DNA of 50,224 nucleotides, from positions 1 through 50,224 of the forward strand of contig JAJDTX010000133.1 in the NCBI GenBank assembly GCA_022826925.1, in the 5' to 3' direction. The DNA is from Bryobacterales bacterium. Its GTDB lineage: Bacteria > Acidobacteriota > Terriglobia > Bryobacterales > UBA6623. The notes under the pieces are model-generated. The model had not been told where the DNA came from. It was given only the letters and a program-made list of their open reading frames with translations, and made no database searches. Below are positions 9,923-17,966 of this stretch, one piece after another (position 1 is the first letter of the stretch; every line of letters begins with the position of its first letter). Position numbers and translations under genes: made by a program.

Positions 9923-10486
9923 TTATTGCGCCAGTCGCTCCAGCAACTCGCGCAACTCGCCCTCCTTCCCCGAGTCGTAGCCGACTTGGACCCACGCGAG
10001 GCGGCCGTCCGCGTCGACCACCACCTGGGCGGGAATGGCAGCGACCCCGAAGCGGCCGCCGATAACTCGGTCCTCGTCCGCCACGACTCGGAAGGTGTAT
10101 TGGTGTCGCTCGATGAAGTCACGGACGCTCCCGGGATCTTCGCCGAGATTCACGGCGACAATCTCGACTTGGCGCTCCTTGAATTCCTCGTGCACTTGCT
10201 GGAGCGCTGGCATGGACTGGAGGCAGGGCGCGCACCAGGTCGCCCAGAAATCGACCACGACCGCCTTGCGGCCGCGGAGTTCCGAGAGCACGACCGGCCT
10301 CCCTTGCAGATCGGTGGCGGAGAAATCGGGCGACTCGCTTCCCACTCGGAGGTCTCCCATCCGGTCCGAGGCTGCAAGCCCGCGACGCTCCATCTCGACC
10401 TTGACCTCGTAGTGAAGCTTGAGGCTCGCGAGCGCGAACAGGATCCCTGCCGCGCCCCAGATAATTTGCTGCTTGCTGGGATTCAC
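9923..10486 (-). CDS. TlpA/ResA-like membrane-anchored thioredoxin
   Basis: A 187-residue protein with one N-terminal membrane anchor (residues about 8-24) and a TlpA/AhpC-TSA-like thioredoxin domain with the redox motif WCAPC at 84-88 (FWATWCAPCLQSMPAL). The cis-proline element is in VAAIPAQVVVD. Such proteins reduce disulfides outside the cytoplasm, for example in cytochrome c maturation. The local motif LQGRPVVLSELRGRKAVVVDFWA is typical. The start is the first ATG of the frame and gives a good anchor. It is upstream of an ABC-2 transporter pair on the same strand, but a functional link is only a guess. Confidence 0.9.
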   Translation of the reverse strand: MNPSKQQIIWGAAGILFALASLKLHYEVKVEMERRGLAASDRMGDLRVGSESPDFSATDLQGRPVVLSELRGRKAVVVDFWATWCAPCLQSMPALQQVHEEFKERQVEIVAVNLGEDPGSVRDFIERHQYTFRVVADEDRVIGGRFGVAAIPAQVVVDADGRLAWVQVGYDSGKEGELRELLERLAQ

Positions 10487-10656
10487 TCTGGCTACCGGGC
10501 CGGAAAACCTTCCCTCTAGCCTAGCCGCTCAAGCTTCTCGACCTTGCCCGACCGGACATGCCGCGTTGCCTAGCCTTTGGTCGGCATGCCCTAGGCGTCG
10601 CGATCGTCGCGCTTCGATCTACGCTGTCGCAGCGATGTCTCGCTTGAACGCGAGCC

Positions 10657-12090
10657 CTATGCCAGAACGTCCTCGATGACTTCGCCGTGGACGTCCGTCA
10701 GGCGCCGGTCGATGCCGTTGTGCCGGAACGTGAGCCGGGTGTGGTCGATGCCCAGCAAGTGCAGCACGGTGGCGTGCAGGTCGTAGCAGTAGATCGGCTT
10801 GTCGGCCGCCTTGTATGACCACTCGTCACTGGATCCGTACACTGCCCCGCCGCGGACTCCGCCGCCGGCCAGCCACGAAGTGAACGTGAACGGGTTGTGG
10901 TCGCGGCCCAGCGTTCCTTGGCTGCACGGCATCCGTCCGAACTCGGTCGTCCAGTAGACGATCGTATCCTCCAAGAGCCCGCGCGCTTCCAGGTCGCGGA
11001 TCAGGGCGGCGGCCGGCTTGTCCATCTCGGTTCCCATCGCGCCGTGGTCCTTGCGTATGTCCTCGTGGCTGTCCCAGTTTCGGCGCGGAAAGCCGTTGTC
11101 GGCGCCGCTCCAGACCTGCACGAAGCGCACCCCGCGCTCGAGCAGGCGGCGCGCCGTCAAGCAGCGCAGCCCGAAGTCCTGCGTGATCGGCTCGTCGATT
11201 CCGTACAGTTTCTTGGTGGCGGCTGATTCGCCCGAGATGTCCAGCACCTGCGGTGCCGTCACTTGTAGCCGGGCGGCCATCTCGTAGGCTTGGATGCGGG
11301 CTTCCAAGCGGCTGTCGCCCCCGCGCGAAGCCAGGTGTCGGCGGTTCAGCCGCTCGAGCAGGGCCAGCCCGTCCCGCTCGCTCTCCGGCGTGACAAAGTC
11401 CGCCGACGCGGGCGGGAACAGGTCATGGATCGGGTTTTCGCGACCTGCCCGGATCATCGTGCCTTGGTGCTGGGCGGGCAGGAATGCCGCAGTGTGATTT
11501 CCCGGACCGTTGGGCGCGAATCCCCTCGCGTCCGGAAGCACCACGAAGGACGGCAGTTCGTCGGTCAGCGCGCCCAGGCCGTACGAGATCCATGCCCCCA
11601 TGCTGGGAAATCCCGGTAGCACGAAGCCGCTGTTCTGCATGAACGTTGCCGGCCCGTGGACGTTGGATTTCGACACCATCGAGGGAAAGAAGGCCATGTG
11701 GTCCGCGCACCCGGCCAGGTGTGGCACCAGGCTGCTCATCCACTTGCCGGATTCGCCGTGCTGCTTCCAGTCCCACGGGCTCCGCATCACCGGCCCGGGG
11801 CTGCTCTGGAAGAGTTCCACCGTGCCGCCGGGGTCGAATTCCTGCCCGTTGCGCTCGATCAGCAGCGGCTTGTAGTCGAACATGTCGCACTGGCTGGCGG
11901 CGCCGGACATGAACAATTGCACGACTCGCTTGGCTCTTGCCGGGTGGTGCAGGCCACTGCTGGCGGGCGCTTGAGCCGCGACAGCCTCGCGGCCGAGCAG
12001 CTGGGCCAGCGCGATCCAGCCCAGCCCGCCGCCCCAGTGCTCGAGAAACTTCCGCCGGTCAGTCAGCGTTGCTGCGCCTTGGTTCGGCAT
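10657..12090 (-). CDS. DUF1501 family protein, Tat-type leader
   Basis: A 477-residue member of the DUF1501 family (alkaline-phosphatase/sulfatase-like fold), abundant in Planctomycetes, Verrucomicrobia and Solibacter-type Acidobacteria. The N-terminus has a twin-arginine-like leader (TDRRKFLEHWGGGLG). Family blocks seen are VVQLFMSGAASQCDMFDYKP, WSGADNGFPRRNWDSHEDI, YWTTEFGRMP, GRDHNPFTFTSWLAGGGV and LHATVLHLLGIDHTRLTF. Biochemical function is not established. It starts 4 bp after the DUF1549/DUF1553 gene, the usual two-gene pairing for this family. The start ATG at 12090 is the first that keeps the RR motif near the N-terminus. Confidence 0.9.
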   Translation of the reverse strand: MPNQGAATLTDRRKFLEHWGGGLGWIALAQLLGREAVAAQAPASSGLHHPARAKRVVQLFMSGAASQCDMFDYKPLLIERNGQEFDPGGTVELFQSSPGPVMRSPWDWKQHGESGKWMSSLVPHLAGCADHMAFFPSMVSKSNVHGPATFMQNSGFVLPGFPSMGAWISYGLGALTDELPSFVVLPDARGFAPNGPGNHTAAFLPAQHQGTMIRAGRENPIHDLFPPASADFVTPESERDGLALLERLNRRHLASRGGDSRLEARIQAYEMAARLQVTAPQVLDISGESAATKKLYGIDEPITQDFGLRCLTARRLLERGVRFVQVWSGADNGFPRRNWDSHEDIRKDHGAMGTEMDKPAAALIRDLEARGLLEDTIVYWTTEFGRMPCSQGTLGRDHNPFTFTSWLAGGGVRGGAVYGSSDEWSYKAADKPIYCYDLHATVLHLLGIDHTRLTFRHNGIDRRLTDVHGEVIEDVLA

Positions 12091-12094
12091 TGGC

Positions 12095-14587
12095 TTAGTC
12101 GACGAAGATGAACTCGTTTCCGTTGAAGAGCAGGCGGGCGGCGCTCTCCAGGCCGTGCCTGTCGGAGTACTCGGCCAAGGCCGTGACTTCGGAATCGGAG
12201 GCGCTGCGTCCGTACGCGAGCCGGAAACCGTGCCGGAGGCGCTCTGCCGACTCCGCAGAGGCCGCTCTCATGCGGTCGGCGAAGTGTCGCGCCTGCTCGA
12301 TCATCAGCGGGTCGTTAAGCAGCGCCAGGGCTTGGATCGCGGTCAGCGTGCTGCTGCGCTTGGGCACCAGCAACGACGGGTCTGCGCAATCCAAGCTCTC
12401 CATGAACGGATCCTGCACGCTTCTTACCAAGAAGCGGTAGACGCTGCGCCGGCGGGCCGCGGCGCTGCTGAAGTCAAAGCGGGTGTAGTCGTAGACCGGC
12501 GAGTGATCGTCCTTGAAGAGAAAGTGCTCCGCCGAGGGTCCTCCCATCTGCAGGTCGATCCGGCCGGCCACCGCGAGCACGCTGTCCCGCACGGCCTCGG
12601 CATCGAGGCGGGTGCGGTTCATGCGCCACAGGAATCGATTGCCGGCATCGATTTCGGCTTGGTCGGAACGCTTGGCCGAACTCTGCCGGTAGGCCGCGCT
12701 GAGCAGGATCAAGCGGTGCAGGTGCTTGAGCGAGCCGCCGCTGTCGCGCATCTCCGCCGCGAGCCAGTCCAGCAGGGCGGGATGCGTCGGCAATGCCCCC
12801 ATGCGGCCGAAGTCGTTTGGCGTTTCGACCAAGCCGCGGCCGAAGTGGTAGTGCCACACCCGGTTGGCGATGGATCGCCACGTGAGCGGGTTGTCGTCGT
12901 GCGCGAGCCAGGCGGCCAGCGCGGCCCGCGCCGCCCCTTCCCCTTGCGCGGAATCTGCGCCGAAGCGCGCCTCCAAGCCGGCCACCGCCGTGACCGCGCC
13001 GGGCTGCGCGAGCTGCTGCGGGGACTCGACGCTCCCCTTGGCCAGCAGGTAGACGGGGCGCGGTTCCCCGGCGGGCATGAAACGGCCGTGCGTCTTGAAA
13101 TAGTTCGCCGCGCTGTAGACATATTGGGGGTCTGGCAAGGCCGCGAACTCAGCGTTCAAGGCGTCGAGCTGTTCGGACAGCTCCGAGTATCGCGCTCGAT
13201 CCGCCGCGGACATCGCGGCCAGCGCTAGAGCCTTGCGCTCGGCGTCCAATTGCTTGATCAGGCTCGAGATCTCTTTCCTGCGCGCGATCGACTCGGGCGT
13301 GTCGATCTCTCCGACCTTCGGCAGCAGGTCGGTGCTCTCCTGACCCAGCGCGGACTTCTGCTCGTCAATGCGCCGGATCTTCTCGCCGGTGGCTTCCTCG
13401 ATCTTGCGGCGGAAGGGCCGCAGCGCGGCCTCGGTCTTGCCGACCCCGAGCCACAGGCGGCGTCCGCGGGCGTGCGTCGCTGGGTCTCGGAAATACGGCT
13501 GCTCGGCCCGATCCACCCCGGCGAACACCGCCTGCAGCGCGTAGTAGTCCGCCTGCTGGATCGGGTCGAACTTGTGGTCGTGGCAGCGGGCGCAGTGGAC
13601 CGTGAGGCTCGTGAACGACGACATGGTTGCAGCCACCATGTCGTCGCGGTCGAGCAGGCGCGCCAGCTTCTTGTCCTTCGTGCCCTCGCGCAATTCGGCG
13701 TGCCCGACGTAGTCCCAAGGGCCTGCCGCCACGAATCCCGTCGCGACCAGGCCGTCCGGATCGCCCGGCCAGAGGACGTCCCCGGCAATCTGTTCGCGGA
13801 TGAAGCGCGCGTAGGGCTTGTCCCGGTTGAAGCTCTCGATCACGTAGTCGCGATACGGCCACGAGTTGCGCCGCGCCTTGTCCTTGTCGTAGCCGTGCGA
13901 CTCGCCGTAGTGCGCCACGTCCAGCCAGTGCCGTCCCCAGCGCTCCCCGTAGCGCGGCGAGGCGAGCAGGCGGTCCACCAGGCGCTGATAGGCATCTGGC
14001 GAGCGGTCGCGGACAAACGCGTCGACTTCTTCTGGCGACGGCGGCAGGCCGTGGAGGTTGAAGCTGAGCCTGCGAATGAGCGTGGTGCGGTCCGCCTGCC
14101 GCGATGGGCTGAGCCCCTTCTCGGCGAGCCTCGCGGCGATGAAGCGATCAATTTGGTTCGCGCCCCAGGCCGACGCCGGCTCGGGCACCGAGGGCCGCGA
14201 GAGTTCGCGGAACGACCACCAAGTCGGATCCCGCGACTCGTCGCTCACCGTGCCTTGCGGCGCGCCGGCGGCGATCCAACGTTCCAGCAGGGCGACTTGC
14301 GACGGCGTGAGAGGCGCGCCGACCGGCGGCATCTCGGGGTTCTCGCCTGAAACCCTGCGCAGCAGCAGGCTGGCCGAGGGATCGCCCGGAACGACGGCTG
14401 CGCCGCTATCGCCGCCGCGCAGCACGTCTGCGTGGCTGGCTAGGGAAAGGCCGGCCTGCCCTCCGCTGGAAGGGTGGCAGGCGCTGCAGCGGGCTGTTAG
14501 CAGGGGCTGGATGCTGGAGTAGTCAGGAGCCTCCGACGGCGCCGCCGCGAGCAGCAGCGGCATTGCGATGCAGGCCGAAATCCTCAT
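12095..14587 (-). CDS. PSCyt1-DUF1549-DUF1553 cytochrome-type protein
   Basis: An 830-residue exported protein with signal peptide MRISACIAMPLLLAAAPSEA. Domain order is PSCyt1 (haem motif CSACH at about 34-38, with HADVLRGGDSGAAVVPGDPSAS), DUF1549 (ESHGYDKDKARRNSWPYRDYV and the second motif CARCHDHKFDPI), a charged helical linker at about 385-480, then DUF1553 (IANRVWHYHFGRGLVETPNDFG, HPALLDWLAAEM, AYRQSS). Two CxxCH motifs imply c-type haem attachment. It is the standard partner of DUF1501 proteins and is coupled to one here. I took the ATG at 14587 because it directly precedes the signal peptide; the frame continues upstream to 14635. Confidence 0.9.
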   Translation of the reverse strand: MRISACIAMPLLLAAAPSEAPDYSSIQPLLTARCSACHPSSGGQAGLSLASHADVLRGGDSGAAVVPGDPSASLLLRRVSGENPEMPPVGAPLTPSQVALLERWIAAGAPQGTVSDESRDPTWWSFRELSRPSVPEPASAWGANQIDRFIAARLAEKGLSPSRQADRTTLIRRLSFNLHGLPPSPEEVDAFVRDRSPDAYQRLVDRLLASPRYGERWGRHWLDVAHYGESHGYDKDKARRNSWPYRDYVIESFNRDKPYARFIREQIAGDVLWPGDPDGLVATGFVAAGPWDYVGHAELREGTKDKKLARLLDRDDMVAATMSSFTSLTVHCARCHDHKFDPIQQADYYALQAVFAGVDRAEQPYFRDPATHARGRRLWLGVGKTEAALRPFRRKIEEATGEKIRRIDEQKSALGQESTDLLPKVGEIDTPESIARRKEISSLIKQLDAERKALALAAMSAADRARYSELSEQLDALNAEFAALPDPQYVYSAANYFKTHGRFMPAGEPRPVYLLAKGSVESPQQLAQPGAVTAVAGLEARFGADSAQGEGAARAALAAWLAHDDNPLTWRSIANRVWHYHFGRGLVETPNDFGRMGALPTHPALLDWLAAEMRDSGGSLKHLHRLILLSAAYRQSSAKRSDQAEIDAGNRFLWRMNRTRLDAEAVRDSVLAVAGRIDLQMGGPSAEHFLFKDDHSPVYDYTRFDFSSAAARRRSVYRFLVRSVQDPFMESLDCADPSLLVPKRSSTLTAIQALALLNDPLMIEQARHFADRMRAASAESAERLRHGFRLAYGRSASDSEVTALAEYSDRHGLESAARLLFNGNEFIFVD

Positions 14588-14721
14588 TGCGAGGCCGTGC
14601 CCCGCTCGCACAGCGACGATGCCTGTCCCGCCCAAACCGCTTACATCTTACAGGAACAATCGCCGGCCGCCACGCATCCGCACAGCTGCCGCTTGCTGCG
14701 CAAGCCCACGCGCGGGAAGCC

Positions 14722-15078
14722 TTATCGCTTGTCCGGAACGTGGATCACGACTTCGCCCGGCTTGGACCAGCCGAGGCGCTCCCGTGCGCGCTTTTCGATG
14801 CCGAATTGGCCGGGCCCCAATCCGTCGATATCCCGCTGCAATTCGGAATTCTCTCGGTTGAGTTCCTCGATTTGGCGCTCCAGCCTGTCCTCGTTGGCCA
14901 GCGCCTCGATCAGGGGCTCGATCGGGTTCTGCCCTAGCAGGTACAGCCCGATAAACAGCGGCAGCATCACGAAAGGCACGCCCGCCAGCCAGATCGTCCG
15001 CGGCGACAAGCGCAGGCGCGACGGTTTCCCCTCCTTGGTGCCACGCGGCTGCCGTCTACGTGTGGGATCGTCGCTCAT
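14722..15078 (-). CDS. ftsB: FtsB/DivIC-type septum formation protein
   Basis: A 118-residue bitopic membrane protein with a basic cytoplasmic N-terminus (DDPTRRRQPRGTKEGKPSRLRL), a membrane segment at about 30-50 and a coiled coil at about 58-90 (LERQIEELNRENSELQRDI). The C-terminal FGIEKRARERLGWSKPGEVVIHVPD is diagnostic of FtsB/DivIC proteins (EKxARExLGxxxPGE). These link FtsQ and FtsL in the divisome. The ATG at 15078 (MSDDPTRRR) gives the typical length; the frame is open far upstream, which is an antisense shadow of the next gene. An AT-rich patch with repeats lies immediately upstream. Confidence 0.88.
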   Translation of the reverse strand: MSDDPTRRRQPRGTKEGKPSRLRLSPRTIWLAGVPFVMLPLFIGLYLLGQNPIEPLIEALANEDRLERQIEELNRENSELQRDIDGLGPGQFGIEKRARERLGWSKPGEVVIHVPDKR

Positions 15079-15099
15079 GTCCGAAGTTGCAGTATTAGC

Positions 15100-15133
15100 T
15101 ACTACAAATTGTGTGAATATTGTAGCACTACAA
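15100..15133. promoter_or_regulatory. AT-rich repeats upstream of ftsB
   Basis: In the divergent gap between ftsB and the TIM-barrel gene there is a perfect palindrome TTGTAG-CA-CTACAA at 15120-15133. A second ACTACAA copy lies in direct orientation at 15101-15107, 26 bp from the first. It is much more AT-rich than the surroundings and sits 23-55 bp upstream of ftsB, a likely regulator or promoter site. Confidence 0.35.
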
Positions 15134-15270
15134 CCAAACGGAACGCTTTTGTCTGGCCGCGGGCCGCGCTCCGCGTGCCTGGCCCCGAGCCAAGTCCGCT
15201 CGCTCGCAGCCCGCTGGCGGGCAGTGCCGGGCCTGCGGCACAGCGAGATCACTGTTATAGTTGCTGCACG

Positions 15271-16218
15271 ATGCGAGTGCGATCTCACCCCCACGCCTTG
15301 GCCCGCAGGGACTTCCTGCGCACTGCCGCGACTGCTGCCGGCGGCGCGACCCTCGCGGCTGCGGCCGGGAAGCGACTCTTCTTCACGGCATTCGTGCCGG
15401 GCAGCTTGGGCGTCAAGGCCGACCAGGCAAGGGCGATCGCACTGGCCGCCCAGCACGGGTTCGAATCCGTGCAGCCGTTTCCGGGCGACTTGCTGCGCGA
15501 CGGAGTCGACGTGCATCTGGAAGCCTTGCGGCAGCACGGGTTGCGGTGGGCCGCGGCGGGCCTGCCGGTGGAATTTCGCGGGGACGACGAGGCCTTCCAA
15601 GAGGGCATGGCTGACCTGCCCCGGGCCGCGGCCGCCCTGCAGCGGGCGGGTGTCGACCGGGTCGGCACCTGGCTGCGGCCCTCGAGCGACGAGCTGACCT
15701 ACCTGCAGAACTTCAAGCGCACCGCGGCGCGGCTTCGGCAGGTGGCGGAGGTGTTGCAGGACCACGGCTTGCGGCTGGGCTTGGAGTATGTCGGCACCAA
15801 GCGGAACTGGACCGCCGGGCGGCACTCCGCCGTGCACACGATGGCAGGCACCAAGGATCTGATCGCGGAAACCGGGGCGGCGAATGTTGGCTTCGTGCTC
15901 GACTCGTGGCACTGGTGGACGTCCCGCGAGACCGCCGACGACATCCGCACGCTCTCTGGCGCCGATGTCATCTCGGCCGACCTCAACGACGCGCCGCGAG
16001 GGGTGGCGCTCGAGGACCAGTACGACAACCAGCGCGAGCTGCCGCTGGCCACGGGCGTGATCAGTGCCCGCGATTTCTTGCAAGCGCTGGTCGATATAGG
16101 TTTCGACGGGCCGATCCGGGCCGAGCCCTTCAATCGGGTCCTCAACGAGATGGCCGACGACGATGCCTGCCGGGTTTCGGTCGAAGCGCTGAACAAGGCC
16201 TTCGGCCTTGTCGGCTAG
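15271..16218 (+). CDS. Tat-exported sugar isomerase/endonuclease-like TIM barrel protein
   Basis: A 315-residue protein with a Tat signal (ARRDFLRTAATAAGG, residues 9-23) and a xylose-isomerase-like/AP-endonuclease-2 TIM barrel (PF01261). Visible barrel elements are HGFESVQPF, LRLGLEYVGTKRNW (metal-binding Glu after LGLE), NVGFVLDSWHWW (Asp and His ligands) and GFDGPIRAEPFN. Such proteins isomerise or epimerise sugars or inositols; in Acidobacteria, exported versions are common but mostly uncharacterised. The ATG at 15271 is chosen because it puts the RR motif at the right distance. TATAGT just upstream (about 15255-15260) may be part of a -10 region. Confidence 0.8.
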   Translation: MRVRSHPHALARRDFLRTAATAAGGATLAAAAGKRLFFTAFVPGSLGVKADQARAIALAAQHGFESVQPFPGDLLRDGVDVHLEALRQHGLRWAAAGLPVEFRGDDEAFQEGMADLPRAAAALQRAGVDRVGTWLRPSSDELTYLQNFKRTAARLRQVAEVLQDHGLRLGLEYVGTKRNWTAGRHSAVHTMAGTKDLIAETGAANVGFVLDSWHWWTSRETADDIRTLSGADVISADLNDAPRGVALEDQYDNQRELPLATGVISARDFLQALVDIGFDGPIRAEPFNRVLNEMADDDACRVSVEALNKAFGLVG

Positions 16219-16322
16219 CAGCCATCTCGATGGCATCGTCCCAGCCGCGCAGCGGGCCTGCGCAGGCGAATCGGGAACGGTATGGGAAGATACAACGTAG
16301 CGATTGCAGGTTGAGGGTGGGA

Positions 16323-17966
16323 ATGTCCCGTTCATGTGCTCTAGCCGGCACCTTGGTCCTCATTTCTTCCAGTGCGGCGTGGGCGCAGGCTGACGTCGCG
16401 GTTACCTGCACAGCCTCGGCAGCTGCCGCGCCGGTCCGAGCGGCGGGCGTGGCCGAGACGCTGCCAGACATCCTGCTGAGCTGTGTCCCGGAGAGTCCGC
16501 TGCCGCCGGGGCCGCGGGACGACCTGAACCTGTCGATTTCGGTCACGCTCAACGCCAGCGTCACCAACACGATCAGCCCTGGCTCTGCCGGTGACATCAG
16601 CGACGCGGTGCTGGTCGTAAACGGCAATGACTGCGCGACGCCCAGCGCGACCGGCTCCACGTATGGGTCCTGTGACGCGCCGCTGGCCACGGTGCAGGAT
16701 CCGCAGTTCGGACGCCTCGCGGGCGTGACCTCGCTCACTTGGACAAACGTAAGCCTGCCGTTTCCCGGGGATCTTCCGCAGGGGGGCTCGACACTCGAGA
16801 TTCGGGGCATTCGGGCCAACGCCTCGCAAGTTCGACTCGGCGGCGGGTCGAGTTCCGGAGCGCCCGTCGCAGCGGCCTTGGAGCTGCGCTCGGCCTCCGG
16901 GGTTGCATTGCGCAACGCCAGTCTGCGGCTGGCGAACTCTCTTGCCGGGATACGACTCGCGGTGGCCAACACGGAGCCGGCGGCAGCCTGTGGCGGGGAT
17001 TCTCGCGGGACCGCCACCGTGGTTGTGCAAGAGGGCTTCGCCAGCGCGTTTCGAGCGGGCTCAGAAACGGCCCTTCCGGCCGAGCCGACCCGAGTGATGC
17101 TCGACATTCAGGACGTGCCGGATGGAGTGGAGCTGAGAATTCCATCGTTCGTGGCCTGTCATCAGCCCGATTTCGACGGGTCGGCTGGCGTTTCTCGCGA
17201 CTCGCTGGCACTGGCATTGGTGGACGGCCACGATGCTACCGGGGCGGGCGGCTCGGCGGGGGCCTCGGGGACTGGCACGGACATGCCGGTCCTCCTAGCG
17301 GATGGGGTTGGACGCGCGGTTTACGAGGTTGTGGCGGATGACCCCGGCCAAGTGGAGGACTGCCATATTCCGGTGCTGTTCGAAACGTCTGACCAGCGGG
17401 TCGGCAGCGCCCGGGCGATGTTCGCGGCGAGCTTCGCGCCTCGCAGTGCGGTTTCTCGAGCCGCCGCCAGCGCTCCCTCGCCGCGTTTCGCGCCGGCCTT
17501 GGCGCTGGCAGACGCCGAGGTGAGTCTCGCCGCGTGCAGCACGCGGCTGCTGTTCCCGTTTGTCACCAACCAAGCCGGATTCGACACGGGCTTGGTGATC
17601 ACGCACGGCTCCCTGCAAGCCCTGACGGACACTGTGCCCGAGCAGGCCGGATCCTGCGATCTGCACTTCTACGGGGTGGGTGGCGACGGCGAGGACGAGC
17701 TGCTGGTTCAGTACACCACGGCAATCGATCCCGGCGAGCAGCTGGTCTTTACGTTTTCGGGCGGCAACCCCGCCCGCAACATCATTGGCATGGACCAGTT
17801 CCAGGGCTACTTGATCGCAGACTGCGGATATCCGGGCGCTCGGGGCTACGTGTTCATGTCGGACGGCTTTGGAGGCATCGCCGACTTGGCTATGGGCTAC
17901 TTGGCCCCCGTGATTCCTTTCGACGCCGAGGGTAGGCGTCTTCCTATAGGCGGCGATGCTCCCTAG
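16323..17966 (+). CDS. secreted protein with C-terminal FPFVTNQ-type domain (paralogue 1)
   Basis: A 547-residue exported protein of unknown function, with a signal peptide ending near AAWAQA. Residues about 70-160 form one conserved region (SISVTLNASVTNTISPG, VQDPQFGRLAGVTSLTW) and 215-330 another (VVVQEGFASAFRAG). The last 140 residues (LLFPFVTNQAGFDTGLVITHGS, then FQGYLIADCGYPGARGYVFMSD) match a domain I associate with repeated secreted proteins in Solibacter-type Acidobacteria. Paired cysteines (SCVPE, NDCATP, GSCD) suggest extracytoplasmic disulfides. The start is the ATG before the signal peptide, with GAGGGTGGGA as ribosome site. The end overlaps its paralogue by 11 bp. Confidence 0.75.
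   Translation: MSRSCALAGTLVLISSSAAWAQADVAVTCTASAAAAPVRAAGVAETLPDILLSCVPESPLPPGPRDDLNLSISVTLNASVTNTISPGSAGDISDAVLVVNGNDCATPSATGSTYGSCDAPLATVQDPQFGRLAGVTSLTWTNVSLPFPGDLPQGGSTLEIRGIRANASQVRLGGGSSSGAPVAAALELRSASGVALRNASLRLANSLAGIRLAVANTEPAAACGGDSRGTATVVVQEGFASAFRAGSETALPAEPTRVMLDIQDVPDGVELRIPSFVACHQPDFDGSAGVSRDSLALALVDGHDATGAGGSAGASGTGTDMPVLLADGVGRAVYEVVADDPGQVEDCHIPVLFETSDQRVGSARAMFAASFAPRSAVSRAAASAPSPRFAPALALADAEVSLAACSTRLLFPFVTNQAGFDTGLVITHGSLQALTDTVPEQAGSCDLHFYGVGGDGEDELLVQYTTAIDPGEQLVFTFSGGNPARNIIGMDQFQGYLIADCGYPGARGYVFMSDGFGGIADLAMGYLAPVIPFDAEGRRLPIGGDAP

Noticed and set aside
12155..13228. 357-codon plus-strand frame within the DUF1553 gene
   Set aside because: Shadow of the minus-strand gene, no recognisable domain or ribosome site.
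15079..16335. Long minus-strand open frame upstream of ftsB in the same frame
   Set aside because: Antisense to the TIM-barrel protein; no motifs, high Arg/Gln/Gly bias typical of GC-rich shadow frames.
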